Shown one piece after another: positions 26,486 to 34,985 of a stretch of 64,000 bases of DNA (its first letter is position 1; each line of letters opens with the position of its first letter). The notes beneath the pieces are model-generated. The model ran no database searches. It was not told the origin of the DNA and saw only the letters and a list, made by a program, of their open reading frames with translations. This DNA is from Sphingomonas caseinilytica (GTDB taxonomy: Bacteria > Pseudomonadota > Alphaproteobacteria > Sphingomonadales > Sphingomonadaceae). A program made the position numbers and the translations under genes. The stretch covers positions 582,501 through 646,500 of the forward strand of contig NZ_JAMGBA010000002.1 of assembly GCF_023516455.1 (NCBI RefSeq). The letters are read 5' to 3'.

Positions 26486-26978
26486 TGACGGCCTCGCCCC
26501 TCAGCGCCGCCTCGATCGTGGCGACGTCGATCTTCTTCATCGGCATCATCGCTTCGAAGGCGCGTTTGGCAGCAGCCTTGTCGGGATTGTCCATTGCTTC
26601 CAGCAGCACGCGCGGCGTGATCTGCCAGAAGAAGCCCCATTTGTCGCGGCACCAGCCGCAGGCGCTTTCCTCGCCCCCATTGCCGACGATCGCATCCCAG
26701 TAGCGGTCGGTTTCTTCCTGGTCTTCGGTCACGACCATGAAGCTGACGGCTTCATTAGGCCTAAAATTGGGTCCGCCGTTGAGGCCGACGAAGGGTTGGC
26801 CGAGAACGGTGAATTCGACCGTCAATTCCTCTCCCGCATGGCCGCCGGGGAAATCCGTCGAAGCATCATGGGCCTTGCCGACATGCGTGTCCGGGAAGAC
26901 GGACGCATAGAATTCCGCCGCTTTGCGGGCTTCGCCCTTGTCGTACCACAGGCAGGTGGTGAGCTTGTTGCTAGCCAT
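26478..26978 (-). CDS. VOC/PhnB-like protein (3-demethylubiquinone methyltransferase fold family)
   Basis: 166 residues. KLTTCLWYDKGEARKAAEFYASVFPDT and FVGLNGGPNFRPNEAVSFMV, then CGWCRDKWGFFWQITP, are typical of the PhnB/3-dmu-9_3-mt group, a vicinal oxygen chelate fold. Members lack known methyltransferase activity; the annotation name is historical. It lies 12 bases downstream of the two-domain VOC gene. Confidence 0.85.
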   Translation of the reverse strand: MASNKLTTCLWYDKGEARKAAEFYASVFPDTHVGKAHDASTDFPGGHAGEELTVEFTVLGQPFVGLNGGPNFRPNEAVSFMVVTEDQEETDRYWDAIVGNGGEESACGWCRDKWGFFWQITPRVLLEAMDNPDKAAAKRAFEAMMPMKKIDVATIEAALRGEAVNA

Positions 26979-26990
26979 TTTCCACTCCTT

Positions 26991-27833
26991 TTAGGCTTTG
27001 CGCGGTCCGACCAGGCCGAACGATGCGCCCTGCGGATCCATCCCGTTCAAGGCGAACTCACCGCCCGGGATTTCCATCGGACCGTTGAGGATCGAGCCGC
27101 CATTGTCGGTGATCGCCTTGGCGGCGCGGTCGATATCGTCGACACCGATGTAGAAGGTCCACAGCGACACCGGCATTTCCGGCATCCGAGGCATGATCGC
27201 GCCGATGCCCACGCCGTCATTCTGGACGAACCGATATTGGCCGAACTCGCCCATGTCCATCGAGCCTTCCTGGGTCCAGCCGAACTGGCGGGTGTAGAAG
27301 TCGACTGCGCCGTCGGCATCCGACGTCGACAGCTCGTTCCACCGGACCCGCTCAGGCTGATCCATGGAGAAGACGTCGCTGACAGCGGTGGGATCATGTT
27401 CCGGCGGGGTTGGATCCATCAGGTAGAAGGGTGCGCCCTGCGGATCCGTAACCATCGCCAGGCGGCCGACCCCGGCTTGATCCCAAGGCTCCATCATCGC
27501 CTGGCCACCTTCGGCCTTGATCGCCGCAGCCTTGGCGTCGACGTCCCTGACGTGGAGGTAGCCGAGCCATGCCGGCCGGGCGCCGCCCGACTTCATTTCC
27601 TCGTTCAGCGTCAATACGCCGCCGGCATTGCCGCCGTCGCTTCGCTGGATCATCCGATATTCGACTTCGGTCGGTACCCGCTCGCCGAACGTCCAGCCTT
27701 TGACTACTGCCGAATAGAATTTCCCGGCAGCCTCCGCGTCATCGGTCATCAGCTCATACCAGATGAAGCCGCCTTCACCGGACGAGGATTCGTCATTCGC
27801 CGGCCGTGCAGGCGCATCCGTCACTTCGGACAT
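26991..27833 (-). CDS. two-domain VOC (glyoxalase/bleomycin resistance-like) protein
   Basis: 280 residues with two VOC domains: residues about 22-135 (FIWYELMTDDAEAAGKFYSA, then FYLMDP) and about 150-280 (VRWNELSTSDADGAVDFYTR, QFGWTQEG, then LNGMDPQGASFGLVG). This layout is seen in hydroxylase-like or glyoxalase-like actinobacterial and sphingomonad proteins. It may bind or alter small electrophiles. It follows DUF1428 in the HxlR-flanked operon. Confidence 0.85.
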   Translation of the reverse strand: MSEVTDAPARPANDESSSGEGGFIWYELMTDDAEAAGKFYSAVVKGWTFGERVPTEVEYRMIQRSDGGNAGGVLTLNEEMKSGGARPAWLGYLHVRDVDAKAAAIKAEGGQAMMEPWDQAGVGRLAMVTDPQGAPFYLMDPTPPEHDPTAVSDVFSMDQPERVRWNELSTSDADGAVDFYTRQFGWTQEGSMDMGEFGQYRFVQNDGVGIGAIMPRMPEMPVSLWTFYIGVDDIDRAAKAITDNGGSILNGPMEIPGGEFALNGMDPQGASFGLVGPRKA

Positions 27834-27866
27834 GATCCGTTCCTTTCCCTAGTAAGGCCGGGCCGC

Positions 27867-28607
27867 TCAGGCGTCGGCGGACTCGCGAGACGCGGCGGTG
27901 TCGAGGATCGGCTCGAAACCGCCCCAGAACATCCGCTGGCCGGAGAAGGGCATTTCGCCTTCGGGCTTCAGGCTCTCGTCGGACATGATCTTCTGCCAGG
28001 CCTGATCGCGGGTGTCCTTGTCCGGCCACTCGATAAAGGAGAAGACGACCTTCTCATCGTCTTCCGCCTTCACGGCGCGATAGAAGTCGGTGACTTCGCC
28101 TTTGGGAACGTCATCGGAAAGCGCCTCGATCACGCGGGTCGCGCCATGCTCCCTGAAGACCTTGGCCATTTTCGCCGCGAGCTGCTGATAATCGCCGCTC
28201 TTGCCCTCCGGCACGGGGACTACGAAGCCGTCGGTGTATCCACCAGCGGCGCTGCCCTCTTCGACGATTGCATCGAACCCGCCATAGATCATGCGCTTGC
28301 CGTCGAACGGCATGGTCTGGCCCATGCCCTCCATGCGCGGATCGCTCCGCATCTTCGCATTGGCTTCGTCGCGGACTTCCTTCGAGGGATATTCGAACCA
28401 GGCGAATACCACCTTTTCGTCCGGCTTTGCGTCAACTGCCTTGCGGAAATCGGTGACCTTGCCTTCGGAGACATCGCTGTCCCAGGCTTCGACATGGCGC
28501 TCGACCCCCAATTCCTTGAAGATCGGTGCCGCGTCGGCCGCGTGCTTCCGGTAGCTTTCCTTGTTGGCTTCCGGAACGGCCGCCACAAAACCTTCGAAAT
28601 AGGTCAT
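27867..28607 (-). CDS. duplicated DUF1428 protein
   Basis: 246 residues made of two DUF1428 domains in tandem (about 1-120 and 124-240). The repeats share YxxGFVxxVPEx, the GxVTDFxxAVxAxxDEKVVF segment and MPFxGxRMxxGGFxxI ends. DUF1428 is a dimeric ferredoxin-like fold with unknown activity; a fused tandem copy could form an intramolecular dimer. The start at 28607 has AAGGAGAG eight bases upstream. Function is not predicted. Confidence 0.85.
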   Translation of the reverse strand: MTYFEGFVAAVPEANKESYRKHAADAAPIFKELGVERHVEAWDSDVSEGKVTDFRKAVDAKPDEKVVFAWFEYPSKEVRDEANAKMRSDPRMEGMGQTMPFDGKRMIYGGFDAIVEEGSAAGGYTDGFVVPVPEGKSGDYQQLAAKMAKVFREHGATRVIEALSDDVPKGEVTDFYRAVKAEDDEKVVFSFIEWPDKDTRDQAWQKIMSDESLKPEGEMPFSGQRMFWGGFEPILDTAASRESADA

Positions 28608-28638
28608 CGTTGCTCTCCTTCGAATATCGTCTGCCGCC

Positions 28639-29313
28639 TCATGCGGCCTCGGGTTGGTTCTCCCTGAACACGGCGAGCTGGTCGGCGAGGGCCCGCTGGA
28701 AGGCCGGCCTTGCTTCGCCGCGCGCGACCAGTGCGGCCAGTCGCGGTTCGCCGGCGACAAGCTCTGTATGACGCAGGTTCCTTAGCACAGAGACCATCAT
28801 CAGGTCGCCGATGCTGAATTCTTCCTCTAGCCAGTCCCGCTCGCCAAGGGCTTCGGCCAACAGCTTCAGGCGTGCCTCGATCTTTTCGACGACCTGCGGA
28901 CGGCGTTCGCGCGTCCAGTCCTGGCCGCGATTGAAGATGTCGATGTTGACGAGCTCAAAAATCATCGGCTCGACGCTGTTCAGCGCGGCGATGAGCCAGG
29001 CGATCGCCCGGCCCCGTCCGTTCGCATCCTCGGGAAGCAGGCGATCGTCGCCAAGCCCGAGGTGAATGAGGATCGCGCCGCTTTCGAACAGCTGCACTTC
29101 ATCGTCGCGATAGGCCGGAACCTGGCCGAACGGTTGTTCCAGGAAATAGTCGGCCGGGCGGGGGTTCAGGGCGTCGAGCAATCGTACCCGGTAGGGTCGC
29201 CCGATTTCTTCCAGCGCCCAGCGGATGCGGAGGTCGCGAACCAGCCCGGCGGCGAAGTCCGGTACCCAGCGAAATGCGGTGATTTCCGCGGTGGCGGCGG
29301 GGTCGACCGGCAT
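28639..29313 (-). CDS. glutathione S-transferase family protein
   Basis: 224 residues. The thioredoxin-like N-terminal domain carries VRDLRIRWALEEIGRPYRVRL and GQVPAYRDDEVQLFESGAILIHL, with a helical C-terminal domain (WLEEEFSIGDLMMVSVLRNL). The usual catalytic Ser/Tyr near the N-terminus is not obvious. It is the second GST of the block and shows little similarity to the one at 25173. It starts three bases before the VOC gene stop region at 29317. Confidence 0.85.
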   Translation of the reverse strand: MPVDPAATAEITAFRWVPDFAAGLVRDLRIRWALEEIGRPYRVRLLDALNPRPADYFLEQPFGQVPAYRDDEVQLFESGAILIHLGLGDDRLLPEDANGRGRAIAWLIAALNSVEPMIFELVNIDIFNRGQDWTRERRPQVVEKIEARLKLLAEALGERDWLEEEFSIGDLMMVSVLRNLRHTELVAGEPRLAALVARGEARPAFQRALADQLAVFRENQPEAA

Positions 29314-29316
29314 CGA

Positions 29317-29751
29317 TCAGGCTTCCTGGAACGCCGACGCGCCCTGTTCGGCGGCTTTCGGATCCATCCACACCGCCTCCCAATGGTGCCCGTCGGGATC
29401 TTCGAAACTGCGTTCGTACATCATTCCACCCAATTCCTGTTTCGGCCCTGGGTCCGTAGCTCCCCCAGCCGACCCCGCCTTCTGGACCAGGGCGTCAACT
29501 TCGGCGGGGCTATCGACCGAAAGAGCAAGGATCACCTGGCTCGACCGGTGCGCATCGGCAATCGGCTTGCCGGTGAACGTTGAATAGAAGGGATGTTTCA
29601 GCAGCATGACGTAAATGGCGTCGGACAAAACCATCATCGCCGCATTGTCGTCTGTGAACTTGGGCTCGTTCCGGGCGCCGATCGCCTCGTAGAACAACTT
29701 CGAGCGTTCGAGGTCCGCCACCGGCAGGTTGATGAAGATCATCTTCGACAT
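29317..29751 (-). CDS. VOC family glyoxalase-like protein
   Basis: 144 residues: MSKMIFINLPVADLERSKLFY, AMMVLSDAIYVMLLKHPF and MYERSFEDPDGHHWEAVWMD with the C-terminal Asp-x-His-x-Trp-Glu pattern of the family. ATG at 29751 is preceded by GGAGG seven to eight bases upstream, favouring it over an earlier ATG at 29766. It is the first gene of the block and is divergent from the HxlR regulator, so it is the likely first regulated target. Confidence 0.85.
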   Translation of the reverse strand: MSKMIFINLPVADLERSKLFYEAIGARNEPKFTDDNAAMMVLSDAIYVMLLKHPFYSTFTGKPIADAHRSSQVILALSVDSPAEVDALVQKAGSAGGATDPGPKQELGGMMYERSFEDPDGHHWEAVWMDPKAAEQGASAFQEA

Positions 29752-29782
29752 CGCGTTTGCCTCCATTGCGACTCGATTCGGC

Positions 29783-29838
29783 TTGAAGGGTGACCGTGAA
29801 GGTTATAAAAAGCAACTATGCAGTTAGATAATGTAACT
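29783..29838 (+). promoter_or_regulatory. HxlR promoter and operator region
   Basis: A candidate promoter TTGAAG (29783-29788) and TATAAA (29804-29809), spaced 15 bases, would start the mRNA at or one base before the ATG at 29818, so the HxlR transcript could be leaderless. Overlapping the start are AACT-ATGC-AGTT (29814-29825) and the perfect repeat AGTTA-N7-TAACT (29822-29838). The palindromes suit a dimeric winged-helix regulator acting on its own gene and on the divergent VOC operon. Read from sequence only. Confidence 0.4.
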
Positions 29839-30507
29839 AAAGCGGGACGGACTGACGACAAAAGGCGATATGACGATGCCTGTGCCGCTGCACATGGTAT
29901 GGACCTGATCGGCGAACGCTGGTCGATGCCGCTGATACGCGAGCTGCTGCTCGGACCCCGCCGGTTCGGCGACCTTAGAACGAGCCTGAACGGAATTAGT
30001 GCCAATGTTTTGACCCAGCGGCTCGAAGGGCTGGAGGCCGCAGGAGTGCTCGTCCGCCGCCGATTGCCGCCGCCAGCATCGGTACAGGTCTATGAGCTGA
30101 CGCCCTGGGGCTATGAGGCGGCACCGATATTCCAGGCGCTCGGTCGGTGGGCGGTGAGAAGCCCCTATCACGATGCGACGAGACCGTTCAGCCCGGTATC
30201 CTTGATGCTGTCGCTCAGAACGATGATCAGCGGGGAGGCCGCGGGCAACCTCAAGGCCCGGATCCAGCTCTACATGAACGGCGAGCCCTTCTTCTGGGCA
30301 CGAAACAAGAAGGGCGACATCCGGATCGGGCGCGGCCTCGTCGAGGAGCCCGATCTCATCCTTCGGGGCTCTCCCAGCGACATTGCGGGCTATATCTACG
30401 CCGGCGCCCCCTTGGCCTTGATCGAGGTGGAAGGGGACCTGAAGCTGGCCGCCAAGCTGCCGCGTTTCTTCCCGATGCCGGAGAAAGCAGAGCGATCCGC
30501 TGCTTGA
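29818..30507 (+). CDS. HxlR-family transcriptional regulator
   Basis: 229 residues, a winged-helix DNA-binding domain in the first 110 (DACAAAHGMDLIGERWSMPLIRELLL, GPRRFGDLRTSLNGIS) and a C-terminal domain of about 100 residues that looks like a SCP-2-type sterol-carrier fold (KKGDIRIGRGLVEEPDLIL). Cys22 is in the position of the redox-sensing cysteine of HxlR proteins. It is divergent from the minus-strand detoxification block and is its probable regulator. Target sites are proposed at 29814-29838. Confidence 0.88.
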   Translation: MQLDNVTKAGRTDDKRRYDDACAAAHGMDLIGERWSMPLIRELLLGPRRFGDLRTSLNGISANVLTQRLEGLEAAGVLVRRRLPPPASVQVYELTPWGYEAAPIFQALGRWAVRSPYHDATRPFSPVSLMLSLRTMISGEAAGNLKARIQLYMNGEPFFWARNKKGDIRIGRGLVEEPDLILRGSPSDIAGYIYAGAPLALIEVEGDLKLAAKLPRFFPMPEKAERSAA

Positions 30508-30538
30508 GGCCTCCTCACGAAACGCTTAAGGCCGCCTC

Positions 30539-31543
30539 ATGACCGAAATTCCGAACGTTACGCTAGACAGCCGCTCCGACACGATCCTGTCGTCGCCCGA
30601 CAAGATGGTGAAGGTTCGCGAGGCATTCGGGGTCGACAGCGACCTTGAAGTGCCGGCGTTCAGCGAGGCCGACGAGCGGGTTCCTGACCTCGACCCGGCC
30701 TATGTGTTCGATCCCGACACGACCATGGCGATCTGCGCGGGATTCGCGCGGAACCGCCGGGTCATGGTCCAGGGCTATCACGGCACCGGCAAGTCGACCC
30801 ACATCGAGCAGGTGGCGGCGCGGCTCAACTGGCCCTGCATCCGCATCAACCTCGACGCGCACATCAGTCGTATCGACCTGATCGGCCGCGACGCAATCGT
30901 GCTTCAGGACGGGCAGCAGGTCACCGAGTTCCGTGAAGGGCTGCTGCCCTGGGCGCTGCAGCATCCGGTCGCGCTGGTATTTGACGAATATGACGCGGGG
31001 CGCCCGGACGTGATGTTCGTCATCCAGCGCGTGCTGGAAACCGACGGCAAGCTGACGCTTCTCGACCAAAACCGCGTGATCCGGCCGAACCCTGGCTTCC
31101 GCCTGTTCGCGACGACCAACACCATCGGCTTGGGCGATACGACCGGCCTCTACCATGGCACGCAGGCGCTGAATCAGGGCCAGCTCGACCGCTGGAACAT
31201 CGTCACGACGCTCAATTACCTGCCGGCGGAGACCGAGGCGCAAATCGTCCTCGCAAAGTCCGGGGAATATGATCATGACGGCGGGAAGGAAGAGGTCGGC
31301 AAGATGGTCCAGGTGGCGAACCTCAGCCGCCAGGGCTTCATCAACGGCGACATCTCCACGGTGATGAGCCCGCGTACGGTCATCAGCTGGGCCCAGAATG
31401 CGCTGATCTTCGGCGACATCGGCTTCGCTTTCCGGGTGAGCTTCCTCAACAAGTGCGATGAGGCGGAGCGGCCGCTGATCGCCGAATATTACCAGCGCGT
31501 GTTCGGCAAGGACCTGCCTGAAAGCATCGCGCACCGCGCCTGA
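30539..31543 (+). CDS. cobS: CobS-like AAA+ ATPase
   Basis: 334 residues of the CobS subunit family. Walker [22 protein letters not shown] at 79-99, Walker [14 protein letters not shown] near 143-155, and [20 protein letters not shown] are all characteristic. In aerobic cobalamin synthesis CobS and CobT act with CobN to insert cobalt. No cobN lies in this window, and CobST homologues also occur in genomes without that pathway, so the role here may be another remodelling job. It is followed by cobT after three bases. Confidence 0.9.
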   Translation: MTEIPNVTLDSRSDTILSSPDKMVKVREAFGVDSDLEVPAFSEADERVPDLDPAYVFDPDTTMAICAGFARNRRVMVQGYHGTGKSTHIEQVAARLNWPCIRINLDAHISRIDLIGRDAIVLQDGQQVTEFREGLLPWALQHPVALVFDEYDAGRPDVMFVIQRVLETDGKLTLLDQNRVIRPNPGFRLFATTNTIGLGDTTGLYHGTQALNQGQLDRWNIVTTLNYLPAETEAQIVLAKSGEYDHDGGKEEVGKMVQVANLSRQGFINGDISTVMSPRTVISWAQNALIFGDIGFAFRVSFLNKCDEAERPLIAEYYQRVFGKDLPESIAHRA

Positions 31544-31546
31544 CGG

Positions 31547-33373
31547 ATGGCAGCACAGAACCCTCTCGACCGCTTCCGGACCGTGCTGGCGGGAGCGACG
31601 CGGGCCATTGCCGAGGATCCCGAAGCTGAGGTGGTCTTCGCCTCCGACGCCAGCGGCCAATCTCCGGGCAAGGTCGCGCGGGTGGTGTCGCCCGGGCCGG
31701 GCCTGGAGCCGAGGCTGATCGCGGAGGCTCGCGGCGCGGCGGATGCGCTGGCGCTGAGGCTCAAGCATCACGATCCGAAGTTGCATGCCTCGCGCGCACC
31801 GGGCGGCGACAGCGATGCTCGCGAAGTGTTCGATGCATTGGAACAGGCGCGAGTCGAGGGGCTCGGCGCTCGGTCGATGGATGGGATCAGGGCCAACCTC
31901 AACGATCTGGCGGAAGCGCGGGTACGGCTGGACGCGATCACCCGGGCGAGAACGGCGGAAGAGGTGCCGCTCGCCACTGCCGTGGGCTTGCTGGCGCGCC
32001 AGCGGTTGACCGGCGAGGCGCCGCCCGTGGCAGCGCGGGCTGGGCTCAAGCTGGTTGCTTCGTGGATCGAGGAGAAGGCCGGGGCAGAGCTGGATGCGCT
32101 GGCACTGACGATCGACGACCAGGCGTCTTTCGCGACGCTGTCGCGGCGACTGCTCGAGGATCTTGAGCTGGCGGCGGACGAGCCTTCCGACCAGGAACCG
32201 GACGAGGGCGGCGACGAGGGGCAGGGGGAGGATGAAGGCCCCGACGAGACTGATGACTCCGATACCGACGGCGCAGATGCAGGCGGAGAAATGGAAATGC
32301 GCTCCGAGGAAACGGAGCAGGACGATGGCGAAGACGAGAGCGCCGACAGCGAGGCCGACACGGAGGAAGGCGAGGCAGCCAGCGCCCAGGAGGGCGCCGA
32401 CCAGGCGCGCGCCAACGCTCTTCGCCGGAATTGGCAGGACGAGCCGGTCACCGACTATCGGCCGTTCACGACCCGGTTCGACGAAATCGTCGCGGCGGCC
32501 GAGCTGTGCGATGAAGAGGAACTCACTCGACTACGCGCCTATCTCGACCAGCAGATGATGAGCCTGGGCGGGGTCGTAACCCGCCTCGCCAACCGCTTGC
32601 AGCGCAGGTTGATGGCTCAGCAAGCCAGAAGTTGGGATTTCGACCAGGAAGAAGGATTGCTCGATGCGGCGCGGCTGGCGCGCGTTATCGTCGCGCCCGC
32701 GCATTCGCTAAGCTACAAGGTCGAGCGCGAAACCGAGTTCAAGGACACGGTGGTCAGCCTGCTGATCGACAATTCAGGATCGATGCGGGGGCGGCCGATT
32801 TCGATCGCAGCGACCTGCGCAGACGTGCTTGCTCGAACCCTGGAGCGATGCGGCGTTGCGACCGAGATCCTCGGCTTCACGACGCGCGGTTGGAAAGGTG
32901 GCCAGAGCCGCGAACAATGGCTGTCCGAGGGACGCGTACCGCATCCGGGGCGCCTCAATGACCTTCGCCATATTGTCTACAAGCGGGCCGACGAACCCTA
33001 TCGTCACGCCCGGCGGAGCCTCGGCCTGATGATGCGCGAGGGCCTGCTAAAGGAGAATATCGACGGAGAGGCGCTGCTATGGGCGCACAGCCGGCTGCTT
33101 GCGAGGCCCGAGGAGCGGCGGATCTTGCTGGTAATCAGCGACGGTGCACCGGTCGACGATTCGACCGCGTCGGCTAATGGCGGAACCTATCTTGAGCGAC
33201 ATCTTCGGCAGGTGATCGGGTGGATCGAAGGACGTTCGAATATCGAACTGGCGGCGATCGGGATCGGTCACGACGTCACGCGATACTATTCGCGTGCCGT
33301 GACGATCATGGATGCGGAACAGCTTGGCGGCGCTCTGATCGAGCAGCTCGCAGCCTTGTTCGACAAACGCTGA
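31547..33373 (+). CDS. cobT: CobT-like von Willebrand factor A protein
   Basis: 608 residues. Residues about 200-290 are highly acidic (Glu/Asp/Ser runs), followed by the CobT C-terminal half with a vWA domain. The MIDAS motif [10 protein letters not shown] is near residue 407 and the [13 protein letters not shown] block completes the metal site. It would partner CobS as an AAA+/vWA chelatase-like pair. The next 130 bases hold only inverted repeats (see the 33376-33495 entry). Confidence 0.9.
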   Translation: MAAQNPLDRFRTVLAGATRAIAEDPEAEVVFASDASGQSPGKVARVVSPGPGLEPRLIAEARGAADALALRLKHHDPKLHASRAPGGDSDAREVFDALEQARVEGLGARSMDGIRANLNDLAEARVRLDAITRARTAEEVPLATAVGLLARQRLTGEAPPVAARAGLKLVASWIEEKAGAELDALALTIDDQASFATLSRRLLEDLELAADEPSDQEPDEGGDEGQGEDEGPDETDDSDTDGADAGGEMEMRSEETEQDDGEDESADSEADTEEGEAASAQEGADQARANALRRNWQDEPVTDYRPFTTRFDEIVAAAELCDEEELTRLRAYLDQQMMSLGGVVTRLANRLQRRLMAQQARSWDFDQEEGLLDAARLARVIVAPAHSLSYKVERETEFKDTVVSLLIDNSGSMRGRPISIAATCADVLARTLERCGVATEILGFTTRGWKGGQSREQWLSEGRVPHPGRLNDLRHIVYKRADEPYRHARRSLGLMMREGLLKENIDGEALLWAHSRLLARPEERRILLVISDGAPVDDSTASANGGTYLERHLRQVIGWIEGRSNIELAAIGIGHDVTRYYSRAVTIMDAEQLGGALIEQLAALFDKR

Positions 33374-33375
33374 TG

Positions 33376-33495
33376 CGAAAAAAATTGGGCCCGGAGCAAC
33401 AACGCACTCCGGGCCCCCCTCGATACGCGACGCGAGGGATTTCAGTTCGCCGTCACCGGCGGTCAGACGAGGAAAAAGGGGGAAACCTCGTCCAT
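33376..33495 (-). ncRNA. candidate four-hairpin small RNA (minus strand)
   Basis: Between cobT and the next gene the minus strand folds into four successive hairpins. SL1 is GACGAGG/CCTCGTC (33466-33472, 33486-33492) with a pyrimidine-rich loop, SL2 is CGCCG/CGGCG with a GTGA (GNRA) loop at 33448-33461, SL3 is CCCTCG/CGAGGG (33417-33438), and SL4 is the 10-bp GGGCCCGGAG/CTCCGGGCCC (33387-33416) followed by seven T. That last element is an excellent Rho-independent terminator, yet no minus-strand gene precedes it. It could be a roughly 115-nt trans-acting RNA. No convincing promoter was found upstream (33496-33600). Confidence 0.5.
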
Positions 33496-33504
33496 GAGCT
33501 GCTT

Positions 33505-34509
33505 ATGGCTGATTCGCAGTTGAACGGGGCTGAACGGGCCTTGCAGCATTCGTTAAGCAAAGCGTGTATTTTCAATGGGTTGCTAATGGCCTGTGCAGTT
33601 GCCGCAACCTATGCACCGATGCGCGAGATGCCACAGCGACCGGAATTACCGGCCGCCCAAACTGCCCTCACCTATCGACCGGCAGATGTGGCGCCTGTTC
33701 CCGGTCCGCTTCGAATTGTCGGGGCATGGGTGTTGACTACCGATGACCGCCGGTTCGGCGGCCTGTCGTCATTGACCTTGGACGAAGGCCGCTTTCTCGC
33801 GGTCAGCGACCGCGGCGCGGTAGCCCGCTTCGATCCTCCAACCAGCGCCGTGCCGGTCGCGGACATCGCGGATCTAAGAGCAGGGCCGGGGCCGTGGGGA
33901 AAGAAATGGTCGCGCGACGCCGAATCCCTGGCGCCGGACCCTGAAGGGCGCGGCTGGTGGATCGGCTATGAGCAGCGTCACTCGCTTTGGCTCTACGATC
34001 CCGGATTCAGCCGCGCCATTTCGAGCGTCGACCTGAATCGTGACGACTGGTGGGAAAATCGCGGGGCCGAGGCGCTGATCGCGGACGGCGATGGTCTGCT
34101 AGTGCTGGGAGAGAATGGTCGCGACGCTATGCGGGTCGAGCCAGCGGGCCTCCAGCGTTTGCCGGTGAAAGCCGACGCTGACGTGGCGGAAGCCGCCCGG
34201 GCTCCGGATGGAAACATATGGGTGCTGCTGCGATCGAAGAGCTGGAAGGGAATCGGCCAGCGGATCGCTCCTTTGGTTCGAACGGCAAGCGGTTATGCAG
34301 CAGGGCAGGGCTTTTCCCTGCCGAAGGGCGCGTTCGACAATTTCGAAGGGATGGCGATCGAGCCGCTTCTCGACGGGAACTGGCGCTTCTGGCTGGTCAC
34401 CGACGACGGTCACCGGGTGATGGCGCGGACCTTGCTGGTCGCGCTCGACTATGTGCCGTCCGCCAGACACGACAAAAGCCCGGCGACTGGCGCCGGGCCT
34501 TCGAAGTAG
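33505..34509 (+). CDS. secreted esterase-like/phytase-fold beta-propeller protein
   Basis: 334 residues from ATG at 33505; a start at ATG 33586 would drop 27 residues. A basic and hydrophobic leader (SKACIFNGLLMACAVAATYA) suggests export or anchoring. The rest matches 'esterase-like activity of phytase' proteins: RFGGLSSLTLDEGRFLAVSDRGAVARFD, WSRDAESLAPDPEGRGWWIGYEQRHSLW, and NFEGMAIEPL, the calcium-binding six-bladed propeller pattern. The activity is only implied by family naming. No clear ribosome-binding site decides the start. The minus-strand rpmB terminator lies inside its last 30 bases. Confidence 0.8.
   Translation: MADSQLNGAERALQHSLSKACIFNGLLMACAVAATYAPMREMPQRPELPAAQTALTYRPADVAPVPGPLRIVGAWVLTTDDRRFGGLSSLTLDEGRFLAVSDRGAVARFDPPTSAVPVADIADLRAGPGPWGKKWSRDAESLAPDPEGRGWWIGYEQRHSLWLYDPGFSRAISSVDLNRDDWWENRGAEALIADGDGLLVLGENGRDAMRVEPAGLQRLPVKADADVAEAARAPDGNIWVLLRSKSWKGIGQRIAPLVRTASGYAAGQGFSLPKGAFDNFEGMAIEPLLDGNWRFWLVTDDGHRVMARTLLVALDYVPSARHDKSPATGAGPSK
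34475..34500 (-). terminator. Rho-independent terminator of rpmB
   Basis: GCCCGGCG (34478-34485) and CGCCGGGC (34491-34498) with a five-base loop; on the minus strand it is followed by TTTTG. It lies 31 bases past the rpmB stop and within the 3' coding end of the convergent esterase-like gene. Confidence 0.75.
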
Positions 34510-34531
34510 CCGTCAGACCAAGCCCGAAGGC

Positions 34532-34822
34532 TCAAGCCGCGGCCTTAGCCTTCTTGGCGAGCTCGCGCTTCAGCTTGGCTGCACGCGGCGAGAGCTTGTC
34601 TTCGCTGGTCTTGGTCAGCCAATTGTCGAGGCCGCCGACATGCTCGACCGAGCGCAGGCCATGCGTCGAAACGCGCAGCTTGATGCTCTTCTCAAGCGCT
34701 TCCGAGATCAGCGTGACGTTCTGCAGGTTGGGCAGGAACGTACGCTTGGTCTTGTTGTTGGCGTGGGAAACATTGTTGCCCACCTGCCGGCCCTTGCCGG
34801 TCAGCTCGCAAACCCGCGACAT
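34532..34822 (-). CDS. rpmB: 50S ribosomal protein L28
   Basis: 96 residues starting [20 protein letters not shown], with [22 protein letters not shown] and the Lys/Arg/Ala-rich C-terminus [14 protein letters not shown] at 34822 is the family start; an earlier frame start is discarded. Monocistronic, with the terminator at 34475-34500. Confidence 0.97.
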   Translation of the reverse strand: MSRVCELTGKGRQVGNNVSHANNKTKRTFLPNLQNVTLISEALEKSIKLRVSTHGLRSVEHVGGLDNWLTKTSEDKLSPRAAKLKRELAKKAKAAA

Positions 34823-34985
34823 GGAACACATCCTAATCTGAAGTGGGCGCAGAAGCGCCCGGAAAGCGCCGCCCGATACTAGGGGGAGGCCGATCCGTCA
34901 ACCGACTCAAGGTCGCAATCGGGCAACTTCACGGGACAATGGTGCGTTTCCTCGCTCACATTGCCGGCAGCAAGAGGAAAAATTC

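Noticed and set aside
26394-28667. A 757-codon plus-strand frame over several minus-strand genes
   Set aside because: It crosses four genes with clear protein families on the other strand, including their gaps, and has no domain; shadow of high GC codons.
33220-33504. Upstream extension of the esterase-like gene
   Set aside because: The frame before 33505 overlaps the cobT end and the structured small-RNA region and has no family similarity.
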